A stretch of DNA of 64,000 bases from positions 158,574 to 222,573 of the forward strand of contig NZ_SSYB01000006.1 of the NCBI RefSeq assembly GCF_004917075.1, written 5' to 3'. This stretch comes from Geomonas edaphica. GTDB taxonomy: Bacteria > Desulfobacterota > Desulfuromonadia > Geobacterales > Geobacteraceae. The notes under the pieces are model-generated. The model saw only the letters and a list, made by a program, of their open reading frames with translations. It did no database searches and was not told the origin of the DNA. Position 1 is the stretch's first letter; every line of letters starts with the position of its first letter. Made by a program: the position numbers and the translations under genes. Below are positions 40,214 through 49,091 of the stretch, piece after piece.

Positions 40214-43200
40214 TTACGGAAGTTCTACGGGGACGGATTTCGAGCTGACCAATGCAGACCCTTTGAAGAGCTGGATGGTGGTCTTGTAGTGGTATTTGCC
40301 GTCCGTTCCCTTGTACTTGTCGTACTTGTTGTACACGTGTGCAGCGGTGGTGTAGTCATTCAACGTGGTGCCGTAGAAGACGGTGGAAGTGCTGCTATCA
40401 CCCCAGTAGAACCTGACCCTGTCGAAATCGGTGCCTGCGACGAGTGTGCTGACGGTCGTAGGTACGCTGGTCGTCACGGTGGTGATGTCGTACGCAGGTC
40501 TGGTCCCGCTTGCCAGCACGTGCTGGACTGTGGTGGCGTTGACCGGTGCGCTGGTGTTGATGTAGATCGGGTTGGTCACGTTAACCAGCTTGAAGCTGGT
40601 TGCGGTGGTGCCATCGGCGCTGGTGATGGTCAGGCCGACTTTGTAGGTACCCGGCTTGCTGAAGGTGATGTCGGTGGTTGCAGCGTTTGCGGCTGCGATG
40701 GTTGCAGCAGCGCCTGCCGAGGTCTCCCACTTGACCACAGCGTTGGCTGTCGGGGTGGTTCCGGTTTTGAAGCCAAACGCGGTACCAGTGGTGATTGCGA
40801 ACACGGTGCTGGCATCGTTGTTTACTGCCGCGATGGTGGCAACCGGTTTTACGCCGACGCCGTTTGCTATGGCGCTGGTGTTGAGGGTCTCAAGGTACTC
40901 GGCGTACTGGCGGCCGTTCAGTGCGGTTGCGCCTGCGTGAACGGTGCCGTCCGAGTCGGTGTCAGTGATCTTGTAGTAGATCGCACCGTCTTCCTCAGGG
41001 TAAAGGACGTCTGCTTGCTGAAGATCGACGGTCCAGGTGTGGGTCGCGTCGCTCTTCTCGAACTTGACGGTACGAGCCTGGCCCAGTTTGTTGAACCCTT
41101 CGAATGCGGTGCGGAGTTCACCATTAAGAGCTTTGACACGAACCGGCTCCAGCGGACGCTCCATCAGGTTGCTGGCAGAGTCGAGGCCCGGGATGCCTGC
41201 CTGACGTGTAACGGTACCGGTCGATTGATCGATGGTGACTTTGGACGTCGGGTTGAAGGTGCGGTCCGCAGGGATTGCGGTGCCGACCATGTCGAAGCCG
41301 CCGGTGAAGAAGCCTTTGCCGGGTGCGTGGCAGTCGGTGCAGCTTCTGCCGATAACGTGGTCGTTAGTGGCTTTCACGCCGTGGGTAACCATGAAAGGAG
41401 CGCCGATGTAAGCGAGCTCGGTGCCGGTCCAGGTTTTCTTAAGGGCGGCCGGTTTGTTGGCTTCAAGACTGTTGCGGTAGGTGATGTAATCGTGGATCTG
41501 GTTCGGCTCGGTGAAGTTGACCGCGCCGCTCCATACACTGACGTACTTCCAGTAGTTGGCCGGAGAGAAGGTGCCGTCTTCCATAAAGGCGCTTGCAGAA
41601 GGGGCAGTGCCGTCCATCGGACCGAAGCCAACCGAGATGACGGAGAGAGCGGAAGGACCGAAGTTCATGCCGGCCTTCAGGTCGCGCTGGATCCACGGGT
41701 CGTAGATCGGCTCGCCGTAGCCCTGGGTGTTGTTCTTGTGCGGCGGGAGGCCGTCGAACACGTCGGTGTAGCCAGCAAGCGAGGGCTTGACAGCATGGGT
41801 TGCGTCGCCGTCGCCGATCAGCAGGCCGCCGGGGACGGTGTCGCCGTTGGCGTCGACATCGGGGTTGGTGTTGTTCCAGATAACAGCGGAGATCGCGTTG
41901 CTCAGGTAGATCTTGCGGCGGAACTGCATGCCGCTCTTCGTGCCATTGCCGAAGCTGAGCGGTGCTTCCATGTTGCCGAGCCTCTGCCAGAGGTGGAGCG
42001 GTTTCCATTCCTTAAGCTGGCCGCCCACTACGTGGGTGCCCGCCGGGATGGGGGGCTGGTAACCGGGGTCGCCGGCCTTGAGGTTGAAGAAGCCGTTGAT
42101 GGCAGCGAACATCTGGTTGTACTTGTCAACCGCACCAGCGTTGAATGCATCCGGAGCCGGGTCCTCGAACAGGCCGATCATCCCTTTGGAGGGGTCGGTG
42201 CCGACGATGGCCGGGAAGCGCATGCCGGAGGTGGCGTCGAGGGCGCGTACTGCCATGCTGACTTTCTTCACGTGGCAGACGGTGCAGTCCATGACGTCGA
42301 GGTGGTTGCCGCGACCGAGCTTCGTTGTATCGCTAGTGAGGTTGGTGTCGTGGGCGATACCCTGACCGCCGTAACCTGCGCCATTGACTTTAGGTGCAAT
42401 TTCGACCTTGTCGGCGATCTGGACGATGTTGTTCTTCAGGCCGTACTGGGTGTGTACCGCTTCCGGATTCGGCGCACCGAAGGTCTGGATCGGGTTGCCG
42501 TAGTAGTCCTTGCCGGTGATGTGGCAGAACTCGCAGCGCTTGACGGTGTTGCGGGTGTCGTGTTTCAGCACGGCAGCGGTAACGTCGGCACCTTCAGCCA
42601 CGATCGCCTGGCCGTTGGAGCTGTAGTTTTTCACGACAGCACGCTTCCAAAGCGGCGGAACACCGTCGGCAGTGGTGCTGGACATGTCGAAGCCGCGGCC
42701 CGGGTCGCACTGGTTCTTGTTAGTGCTGTTGCCAGTGAAGTGGCAGCCGGCACAGCCGAAGGAACCATGGACGTCCTGGCCTGCCTGCCATGCGTCGCCA
42801 CGTTTGAACCACTCAGCGCGCGGGAACGGCATGGTGGAGCGCTTGAGAGCGTTCTGGTCAGGCACGGTACCGGTTGCGGTCAGGTAGTAGAGCGGGCCGC
42901 TCGCGGCGGGGTTGTTGCCGCCCAGGAAGCCGCTTAAGCTAGCTGTGCTCTGGAAGGTCTGCTGTGCCTGCAGGTACGGCATCCCCGGCATCATGTACTG
43001 GGTGTAGTTGCCGAAGTTAATTGCCTGTGAGTTCCCAGAACCCGGCTGCATCCACATGGCGTTGATGTCGTAGGAGGTCATCCTCTTGCCGTTGGGGCCG
43101 ACGCCGTTAGCCGGGTCGTAAACCATCGGTGCAGAGGAGAGGAAACCGCTGCTGCCGCCGGTAACACCGAACATCTCGGGGAGGTCTTTCAGGGTCTTGG

Positions 43201-44491
43201 TGGCGTGGCATTGCATGCAGTTGTTGGACTCCGGTGCGGCCTTAATGCGGCTGATCAGGCTCGTAGAGAGCGAGACCGGAATTCCTTGAGCAGTGGGGTC
43301 GCCAAAAGTGACGTTACCGTTCTGCGAGTTGTACCCCATGTAGGTCGGGCTGGCGGGGTTCATGTCGAACAGCATAGCGCCGGCCCCCGGGGCCGCGTTC
43401 AGGCTGCCCGCTTGGGTCATGACGGAGGACATGACGTTGTCGTAGCCGGAAAGATGGCAGAACAGGCAGTCCATCTCCTTGACGTTCGGCATCATGAGCT
43501 GCCCGGAGTAGACCGGCATCTGCGCGCCGGTGTTGGGCTCTTTCATGTACATGGCGACATCGCCGATTTTCACGTCATTGCCAAAGGGGTCTTTGGTTAC
43601 CCAGGCAAAGGCCGGATCGGCCATTACGGCCCCGTTTGCCGGTTTGTTGCCTTTATACTGTGGGTAGATCCAGGGAGCGATGGTTGCGAACGAGGACTCG
43701 ATCCCGTCTGCGGTGAAGGTCTCCCAGACCGTGGAGGTGAAGGGGTTAACGACGCCCATCGCCATGTCCATGAGGGTCTTGCCGGGGAGCCTGTTGCCGT
43801 TTCTGTCCTCTTCATAAGCGATGCCGCCCGGATGGCAGGTGCCGCACATGGTTGCCTGGTCCCACAGGGAGAGGTCGACTTTCGGGTACTTTTTGCCGTC
43901 GGCGCCAACGCCGCCGTTAAGGAAGAGGTAGAGGCTGGTGCCTGGGGTCTTGGAATCTGTTACTGCGTCGCCGGTGCTCTGAACGGTGCCCGGGTATGCG
44001 ATGCCTTTGCCGTCTGCTTTTTTCTGTAAGTCCGCCACCTGGCGGAGCGAGGGGGTTCACCACTTGCCGTTGTGGCCGTGGGACTGCAGCCAAGGTTTCT
44101 GCGGATTGAGGCCAGTCTGCCGGTCGGTTGCGCCCTCTACGAAAAGGCCGCTGTCGGAGTTGTCCATCCACTCGGCGGTGCCGAGCGTTGCATGGTATGC
44201 ACCTTTGGACATATCGGTGTAGCTCTTGAGCCCGACGGTGTTACCCGGGGTGTGGCAGCCCATGGAACCGCCGCCCATGCAGGTCTGCTTCGGGCTGTAG
44301 GGCATGCCCTGCTTCGTGGTCGGGTCGACCATGACCGGCATGGCCGGGTAGCCGTACTGCTTCGCGACCTCCTCATAGGTATAAAGCTGGATTGCCGGGT
44401 GTGCCGCTTGGGCAATCGTCCCGCCAACGGTGAGGCCAGCTACTGCTGAGGCCCCCGCCAAAAGCGAGATTTTCAATCCCCTTTTTTTCAT
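40214..44491 (-). CDS. Giant octaheme c-type cytochrome B, probable selenoprotein (in-frame UGA at codon 145)
   Basis: Annotated as one 1425-residue secreted cytochrome read through a TGA at 44057-44059. The start at ATG 44491 follows GAGAGGG; a GTG at 44539 in the same frame is less likely. A signal peptide ends near TIAQAA, followed by CX7CH (CMGGGSMGCH, residues 71-80) and then GHNGKW-U-TPSLRQ at the TGA, matching GHVGSW-U-PPSARQ of cytochrome A. Seven CxxCH sites follow (CGTCH, CLFCH, CMQCH, CAGCH, CEFCH, CTVCH, CTDCH) and a C-terminal beta region with PKD-like sequence (FSKPGTYKVGLTITSADG). Probably on or outside the outer membrane; function in extracellular electron transfer is inferred. 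If TGA stops translation, the pieces are 44057-44491 and 40214-44038. Confidence 0.85.
44031..44059 (-). promoter_or_regulatory. UGA codon plus SECIS-like hairpin in cytochrome B
   Basis: In mRNA sense: UGA, 10 bases, then UCCGCC-AGGU-GGCGGA, a perfect 6-bp stem and four-base loop. Spacing, stem length and loop type are the same as in cytochrome A although the spacer sequence and two stem pairs differ, so the structure appears to be conserved more than the sequence. Confidence 0.75.
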
Positions 44492-44668
44492 AGGTTGTTT
44501 CCCTCTCAGTCTCTTGATTGGATTTGAAATGAATTGCACTGTGCTGCCTCTTTGTTGCTGCTACTTCGGACCTTCAGGTCGCCGTGTGAATGGGGGCACA
44601 TGACGACTGCGCCGGACCAGGTTTAAGGGCATCACCGGTACGGTGTGAAGAGAGCTTGTAGGGTAAAT

Positions 44669-44684
44669 AGCAATTGTCGTACCC
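44669..44684 (-). promoter_or_regulatory. Candidate sigma54 promoter of cytochrome B
   Basis: Minus-strand GGGTACGACAATTGCT: perfect TTGCT at -12, GGGTAC at -24 (4 of 6), GG-N10-GC spacing kept. About 180 bases before the start codon. Confidence 0.5.
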
Positions 44685-44903
44685 ACCATGCCGTTCGCTG
44701 CTTGTCGCCGTCCAAAAAAAACCGCGGCGGTGGAGCTGATGACGAGATGGCGCTTGGAAACTCATATAATAATTGATATATTGCACTGCGGCCGCCGGGG
44801 TACGTTTTTTAGAGCAGATGAGGGATCTGTTGAATTGCTTTCATTCCCCGCGTGGCATCCCCCTCAAGAAGGTGCGGTGATATCCCCCGCATGGGGGAAG
44901 CTT

Positions 44904-44918
44904 GGGGTGAAATAGCCC
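44904..44918. promoter_or_regulatory. G-rich/C-rich palindrome between cytochrome B and lipoprotein promoters
   Basis: GGGGTGAAATAGCCC, preceded by CCCCCGCATGGGGG (44884-44897). It sits between two divergent sigma54-type promoters (220 and 117 bases away), as expected for a shared activator site. The spacer 44492-45089 holds no gene. Confidence 0.45.
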
Positions 44919-45034
44919 ATGATAACTGCGGGTGACTTCCGGCGCGCGCAGGCTTTGGCCGGCAGACGCCGTGAAATACGCGCTGCTACGCAACTATACG
45001 GGGATTGCTTTTGTGGAGCGGTGCGCGCGGACGT

Positions 45035-45050
45035 TGGCAGAGAGGTTGCA
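45035..45050 (+). promoter_or_regulatory. Candidate sigma54 promoter of the BamE-like lipoprotein
   Basis: TGGCAGAGAGGTTGCA: only one mismatch to TGGCAC-N5-TTGCA. About 40 bases before the start codon. Confidence 0.7.
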
Positions 45051-45089
45051 CGGCTTTCGTGCAGCATTTTATCTATACCAGGAGGTCAG

Positions 45090-45524
45090 ATGATGAAGAG
45101 GGTGGGTTTGTTGGTTGTTGGCGCGTTGTTGGGCGGTTGTGTGCACCAGGCGCCCGTCGATATGAAAAGTGAAGTGGCACCGGCAACTGCTCCGGCGCTA
45201 AAGAAGGTGGAGTTGAGCGAGGCCTCCATCGCCGAGCTCATTGTAAAAGACAAGACCACCAAGGAACAGGTTCTTGCCGCCTATGGAAGCCCGGTGGCAG
45301 TCGAGCCGAACAAGCGACAGCTCTCCAAGGAAATGCTTGCCACCATAAAGGTTCCCATGCCTCCTATCGCACGCACAAAGGAGTTCTGGACCTACAACGC
45401 CCCTCCCTTCAACAGCGATGGCTCAATGAAGAGTAAGATCCTAAGCGCGATGTTCTTCATGGACGACAACGGTGTCGTGGTTGACTATCTCACCTCCTAC
45501 ACCCACGTGGCTCCTCCCCAGTAG
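45090..45524 (+). CDS. Outer-membrane lipoprotein, BamE/SmpA/OmlA-like
   Basis: A 144-residue lipoprotein: signal MMKRVGLLVVGALLGGC with lipobox LGGC. The start at ATG 45090 (or 45093) follows AGGAGG. The mature part has the pattern I-x-K-x-KTTKEQVLAAYGSP and a later FWTYNAPPF ... AMFFMDDNGVVVDY, which resembles the small alpha-beta BamE/SmpA fold. Such proteins support outer-membrane protein assembly or bind surface partners. It is divergent from cytochrome B and probably co-regulated with it, so an accessory role in cytochrome export or anchoring is possible. Confidence 0.75.
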   Translation: MMKRVGLLVVGALLGGCVHQAPVDMKSEVAPATAPALKKVELSEASIAELIVKDKTTKEQVLAAYGSPVAVEPNKRQLSKEMLATIKVPMPPIARTKEFWTYNAPPFNSDGSMKSKILSAMFFMDDNGVVVDYLTSYTHVAPPQ

Positions 45525-45585
45525 TACCTGGCCGCGGGAAGCCATCGGGGCGGTAAACAGCCTGAAGTCACTGGCGGAAAACGAA

Positions 45586-45617
45586 AAAGGCTCCCCCTCT
45601 TGTGAGGGGGAGCCTTT
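45586..45617. terminator. Bidirectional terminator between lipoprotein and CX7CH peptide genes
   Basis: Perfect 14-bp stem AAAGGCTCCCCCTC / GAGGGGGAGCCTTT with a TTGT loop and T-run on the right, A-run on the left. Confidence 0.93.
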
Positions 45618-45644
45618 CTTTTTTCTTCTGACGGAGGGACCGGA

Positions 45645-45872
45645 TTAGAGCGGTTGTTGCGCTCCCCGTGGATGACAACTGAGCGACGCGCCGCCGGCGC
45701 AGTTTCGCATCATTTCGGACGGTGCGACTGTTCCGTAGCCGGCCGCCACCTTTTCCATCGCCGGTCGCTCCAGCCTAACCATCTCCCCCCTTGGCGCCAA
45801 TCCGATCCCGGCCGCCAGGCAGGTCAGAGCGCCCAAAAGAATCGCCGTGCATTTTTTACTTAGCCTCTCCAT
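45645..45872 (-). CDS. Small secreted protein with a single CX7CH motif
   Basis: A 75-residue protein with an N-terminal signal-type helix (LSKKCTAILLGALTCLAAGI) and a ~45-residue mature part ending in NCAGGASLSCHPRG. The C-x7-C-H spacing and Gly/Ser content match CMGGGSMGCHTPG, the first, atypical heme site of cytochrome B. It lies 24 bases after the dockerin-like protein gene on the same strand, so the two are an operon under the sigma54-type promoter at 47430. It may bind one heme or be a remnant of a cytochrome N-terminus; it ends in TAA, not TGA. Start supported by AAGGAG. Confidence 0.65.
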   Translation of the reverse strand: MERLSKKCTAILLGALTCLAAGIGLAPRGEMVRLERPAMEKVAAGYGTVAPSEMMRNCAGGASLSCHPRGAQQPL

Positions 45873-45896
45873 CTCCGATGCTCCTTGAACCTGTCA

Positions 45897-47351
45897 CTAC
45901 CTTGCCGGCAGGGGCTTTTGCACCTGTTTAAAAGTCGACAGCTCGTCGCTCGGATAACCCGCCACAGGTTTGGCAAGGTTATAGGTCTGGGTCGGATCGA
46001 CGTTGCTCGTGGTGTTTATCGGGGTAACGGTGTCGCCACTCAGTTCGAATACCGTCCAGGTGTTCCCCGGCTTGTATGGCACGCTGAAGCTCTGCACCAG
46101 GGTGGTCCCGCGGTACAACTTAAGTTGCGCGCCGGATTCGTAGAGGTAGCCGGATGTCGAGTTGTTGTAGACGTAGAAACGGTAGATGCCGGGCTGCTGG
46201 GTCAGGATGGTGAAGGTCTCGCTGCCATTATCGACACTGTGGTTTGCCTGGTCCTGGTCCAGATAAGCCTCGGTAGTGGTGCCCGGGATGTTGCGCAGGG
46301 TCGCACCTGCAACAGCGCTGCCATATGGGTAGCTTGTCTGCGGGTCAGAGCTGCTGGTACCGACATGGAACCTCGGGGTGTTGTTGGACCCGATGGTGGT
46401 GAAGGTGTCGTTGGGGTTGAGCGGGCCGGTGACGTGGAGGTCGAGATCCTGGACGGTGCTCCCCCAACTGAGGACTGCGCGGTAGGTGGTTGCTGGTGTC
46501 GCACCGGCGTCTGCCGTGAAGTTCTGGCTGTTGTTGTAGACCGGTACCCCGGGGATCGCGTAGACGGTGAAGAAGCCGTAGCTCGTCGTCGCACCCTCCA
46601 CTGCCTTCACCACCTCAGCTGTATAGCAACCGGCAGGGAAGTCTCTAGAGTAGTATCCGTAGTTATAGTCGTAAAGGGTCTTCTGCAGGTACCAGTCGCC
46701 CGTTGTGGCGCCCAAACCATTGCGGAACCTGAGCGTGAGTGCGGCACCGGTGTTGTCGGAGGCGTTCAGGATGTAGCCGTTGATGGATGCGGTGAGCGAC
46801 GCCTTGTCAGCCGTCAGCATGAGGACCGGTTCGAGCGATGTGGCAGCGGTTTGGTTCGGCTTAACACCGTAGTAGTTCACGTCGCCATAGCCGGTTTTGC
46901 TGAATGTGAGCTTGTAGGTACTTCCTGCCGAAAGTCCGGTGATGGAGTAGCTGCCGTTACTCTGAACTGTGGCTGTCGCCGCAGGGGTGCTCACGCCGTC
47001 GGCGTACGCTGTTACTGTTGCATCAGTGACGCCTTGGCCGGTCACCGGGTCCTTGGCGATGCCTGTTACGGGGAAGGCCGGGATCATGATGGGGAGCCCG
47101 AGGTAGGCGTTGACCACGTTGCGCAGCTCTGCTATGTTGACCGCGCCGCTGCCATCGGCATCCACGCAAGACGTCACAGGCTTATTCCCGAGGAACATGT
47201 TGATGGCCCCCTGCACCTCGGTCATCGTGACGTTCCCGTTCCCGTCACAGTCTCCCGGCACGGCCGCGAGCGCTGAAACTGTGAAAACGAGTAGGGCGAC
47301 GCAGGTAAGCGCGACGATGCGGCCCCGTTTGCAAATCTTTGCCAGCTTCAT
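45897..47351 (-). CDS. Secreted protein with dockerin-like calcium repeats and Ig-like/DUF2135-like domains
   Basis: A 484-residue exported protein. The start at ATG 47351 follows AGGAGA; six codons further upstream another start is possible. After the signal peptide (ends near SALAAV) come two EF-hand-like dockerin repeats (GDCDGNGNVTMTEVQGAI and DADGSGAVNIAELRNVV), a carboxypeptidase-regulatory-like beta domain (residues ~105-180: VTDATVTAYADG... YSITGLSAGSTYKL), and a C-terminal region with LSWGSTVQDLDLHVTGP typical of DUF2135/YfaP-like domains. It is probably cell-surface or matrix-bound and calcium-stabilised. It sits among cytochrome genes behind a perfect sigma54 promoter. Function unknown. 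Confidence 0.8.
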   Translation of the reverse strand: MKLAKICKRGRIVALTCVALLVFTVSALAAVPGDCDGNGNVTMTEVQGAINMFLGNKPVTSCVDADGSGAVNIAELRNVVNAYLGLPIMIPAFPVTGIAKDPVTGQGVTDATVTAYADGVSTPAATATVQSNGSYSITGLSAGSTYKLTFSKTGYGDVNYYGVKPNQTAATSLEPVLMLTADKASLTASINGYILNASDNTGAALTLRFRNGLGATTGDWYLQKTLYDYNYGYYSRDFPAGCYTAEVVKAVEGATTSYGFFTVYAIPGVPVYNNSQNFTADAGATPATTYRAVLSWGSTVQDLDLHVTGPLNPNDTFTTIGSNNTPRFHVGTSSSDPQTSYPYGSAVAGATLRNIPGTTTEAYLDQDQANHSVDNGSETFTILTQQPGIYRFYVYNNSTSGYLYESGAQLKLYRGTTLVQSFSVPYKPGNTWTVFELSGDTVTPINTTSNVDPTQTYNLAKPVAGYPSDELSTFKQVQKPLPAR

Positions 47352-47429
47352 GTATGTTCTCCTGCTCATCGTTGCATTGACTGCCCCCAGACGGCTCCGG
47401 TATGGAAGTCGCTTCGGCTGTCGAGTTCC

Positions 47430-47445
47430 AGCAAATACGGTGCCA
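47430..47445 (-). promoter_or_regulatory. Sigma54 promoter of the dockerin-like protein operon
   Basis: Minus-strand TGGCACCGTATTTGCT is a perfect match to TGGCAC-N5-TTGCW. It lies ~80 bases before the start at 47351. Confidence 0.85.
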
Positions 47446-47550
47446 CGCGCCCGGTGCGCGTAGCTTTCGCTTTTGGCGCGGGTTGCCGCTCTTCACCCTT
47501 CTTGCAGGTGCGCGATTTGCCCCACATCTTCCCGGTGAAGGGGTGGGGGT

Positions 47551-47564
47551 GGGTGAAATCCCCC
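47551..47564. promoter_or_regulatory. G-rich/C-rich site between two divergent sigma54 promoters
   Basis: GGGTGAAATCCCCC, with a further half-site GATTTGCCCC at 47514-47523. It is 106 bases upstream of the -24 box at 47445 and 54 bases upstream of the one at 47618. The 47352-47662 spacer carries these sites and no gene. Confidence 0.45.
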
Positions 47565-47617
47565 TTTGTGTTTCAAGTAACCGGCCTTGGAGGCCGTTCT
47601 GGCACGACTGGCAGAGC

Positions 47618-47633
47618 TGGCGCAGGTTTTGCT
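47618..47633 (+). promoter_or_regulatory. Candidate sigma54 promoter of the NarL-type two-component operon
   Basis: TGGCGCAGGTTTTGCT: TGGCGC (5 of 6), 5-base gap, TTGCT (perfect). About 30 bases before the kinase start. Confidence 0.65.
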
Positions 47634-47662
47634 CCGCTACGCCTATTTACGGCGAGGTGACC

Positions 47663-49051
47663 ATGAGTACCAACCTTTTTACCAGCATCGTGCTGAACCT
47701 GACCGACGGGATCTACGTGATCCAGGAGGGGAAGGCGATCTTTCTGAACGACCGTTTCGGGGCGATTTTCGGTTACCCGAGCGTGGAGGGGCTGATAGGC
47801 TGCGACATGTACGCCGACGTCTATCCCGATAGGCAGAGCGTCGACCTGTTCCGCCATGTGCACGAGCAGCTTTTGAACGGGGACCGCTCCAGTGTCTCCT
47901 GGGGGCAGCCCTCGGCGCGGCTAGACGGCAGCGTCTTCTGGATCGAGGTCGAGGCGCGTCTCATCGAGGTTGAAGGCAAACCCGCTATCTTCGGGACCTT
48001 TTTGGACCGCACCGACTGCAAGCTGATTGGCGAGGCGATGCATGCAACCCAAGAGACCCTGCGACTCCTTTTGGACGCCATGGAGGACCGCGTTTACGTC
48101 GTCACCGACGACTACCGGATCGTCTACGCCAACCGCAAGATGCGCGAGGGGCTTCTGGGGGACCTCGAGCAGGACTTTTGCTACCAGGTCTGCCGCGGCC
48201 AGCAGACCCGCTGTGAGGACTGCTGCGTCGACGACGGGTTCTTCGACTCCGAGCGCCCCCTGCACAAGGAGTTCTACAACGAGGTGACCAAGCTCTGGTA
48301 CTCGGTCATCGAGCTTCCGGTCCGGATGCCCGGTATCGAGCAGCGCACCAAGCTTGCCGTGGCCCGCGACATCACCGTGCGACGGGAGGCCGAGAACAAG
48401 GTGCGCGCCCTCACCCGGAAACTGCTTAGCGTACAGGAGGACGAGAGAAAGCACCTCTCCAGGGAGCTGCACGACGACCTGGGGCAGCGCTTGAACGCGG
48501 CGAAGATCATCGTCGACGTCCTCGCCGAGGACCTCGCTTCCTCCCCTGGCGATGCGCCCGCCCGGATGCATCATCTCTCCGAGGTGCTAAAGGACAGCGT
48601 GCAGTCGATCCGTACCATCTGCGCGGGCCTGCGCCCCTCACCCCTTGAGAAACTGGGACTTGTCGATGCCATCCGTCACGACTGCGACAGTTTCTCTACC
48701 CACCATGGGGTAAACGTCCGCTTTTCTGCCCATGGCCTGGAAGGGGTCCGCCTGCCCCATGAGGGCGAAATCACCCTATACCGCGTCTTCCAAGAGGCGC
48801 TGCACAACGTGGTGAAGCATGCCCGAGCGAGCGAGGTCTCCATCAGTCTTGTCGTCTCTCATCCGGTGCTCAGGATGCGTATCACAGACAACGGTAAAGG
48901 GTTCGATCCGGCACGTGCCGTTCCGGCCGGCAAGGGAGGGCTTGGCCTGGTCGGCATGGCTGAGCGGGTCGAGCTTTTGAACGGCTCATTCGAGCTCACC
49001 TCCCGGCCCGGTAAGGGGACGCGGATCGCCGTCGAGATTCCAATCGCCTAG
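47663..49051 (+). CDS. Cytosolic PAS-PAS sensor histidine kinase (HisKA_3) with a cysteine cluster
   Basis: A 462-residue kinase without membrane segments. Two PAS domains (about residues 5-115 and 130-250) precede a HisKA_3 domain with the phospho-His in LSRELHDDLGQRL and an ATPase domain (NVVKHARASEVSI; DNGKGFDPA). The second PAS holds a cysteine cluster, C173-x3-C177-x6-C184-x2-C187-C188, which could bind an iron-sulfur cluster, heme or zinc and sense redox state. I use ATG 47663 (GAGGTG upstream) because it begins directly at the first PAS; the frame is open back to 47402. It forms an operon with the NarL-type regulator that follows after 40 bases. Confidence 0.92.
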   Translation: MSTNLFTSIVLNLTDGIYVIQEGKAIFLNDRFGAIFGYPSVEGLIGCDMYADVYPDRQSVDLFRHVHEQLLNGDRSSVSWGQPSARLDGSVFWIEVEARLIEVEGKPAIFGTFLDRTDCKLIGEAMHATQETLRLLLDAMEDRVYVVTDDYRIVYANRKMREGLLGDLEQDFCYQVCRGQQTRCEDCCVDDGFFDSERPLHKEFYNEVTKLWYSVIELPVRMPGIEQRTKLAVARDITVRREAENKVRALTRKLLSVQEDERKHLSRELHDDLGQRLNAAKIIVDVLAEDLASSPGDAPARMHHLSEVLKDSVQSIRTICAGLRPSPLEKLGLVDAIRHDCDSFSTHHGVNVRFSAHGLEGVRLPHEGEITLYRVFQEALHNVVKHARASEVSISLVVSHPVLRMRITDNGKGFDPARAVPAGKGGLGLVGMAERVELLNGSFELTSRPGKGTRIAVEIPIA

Positions 49052-49091
49052 CGCCATCTCGGTGCCGGCTTCAATTTGAGGAGGTTTTTGC

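Noticed and set aside
38239..44060. Explaining the two TGA codons in the cytochromes as sequencing errors or gene decay
   Set aside because: The codon is at the same aligned position in two diverged paralogs, the frame is unbroken on both sides, and both have a matching hairpin downstream. Random errors or pseudogene stops would not coincide.
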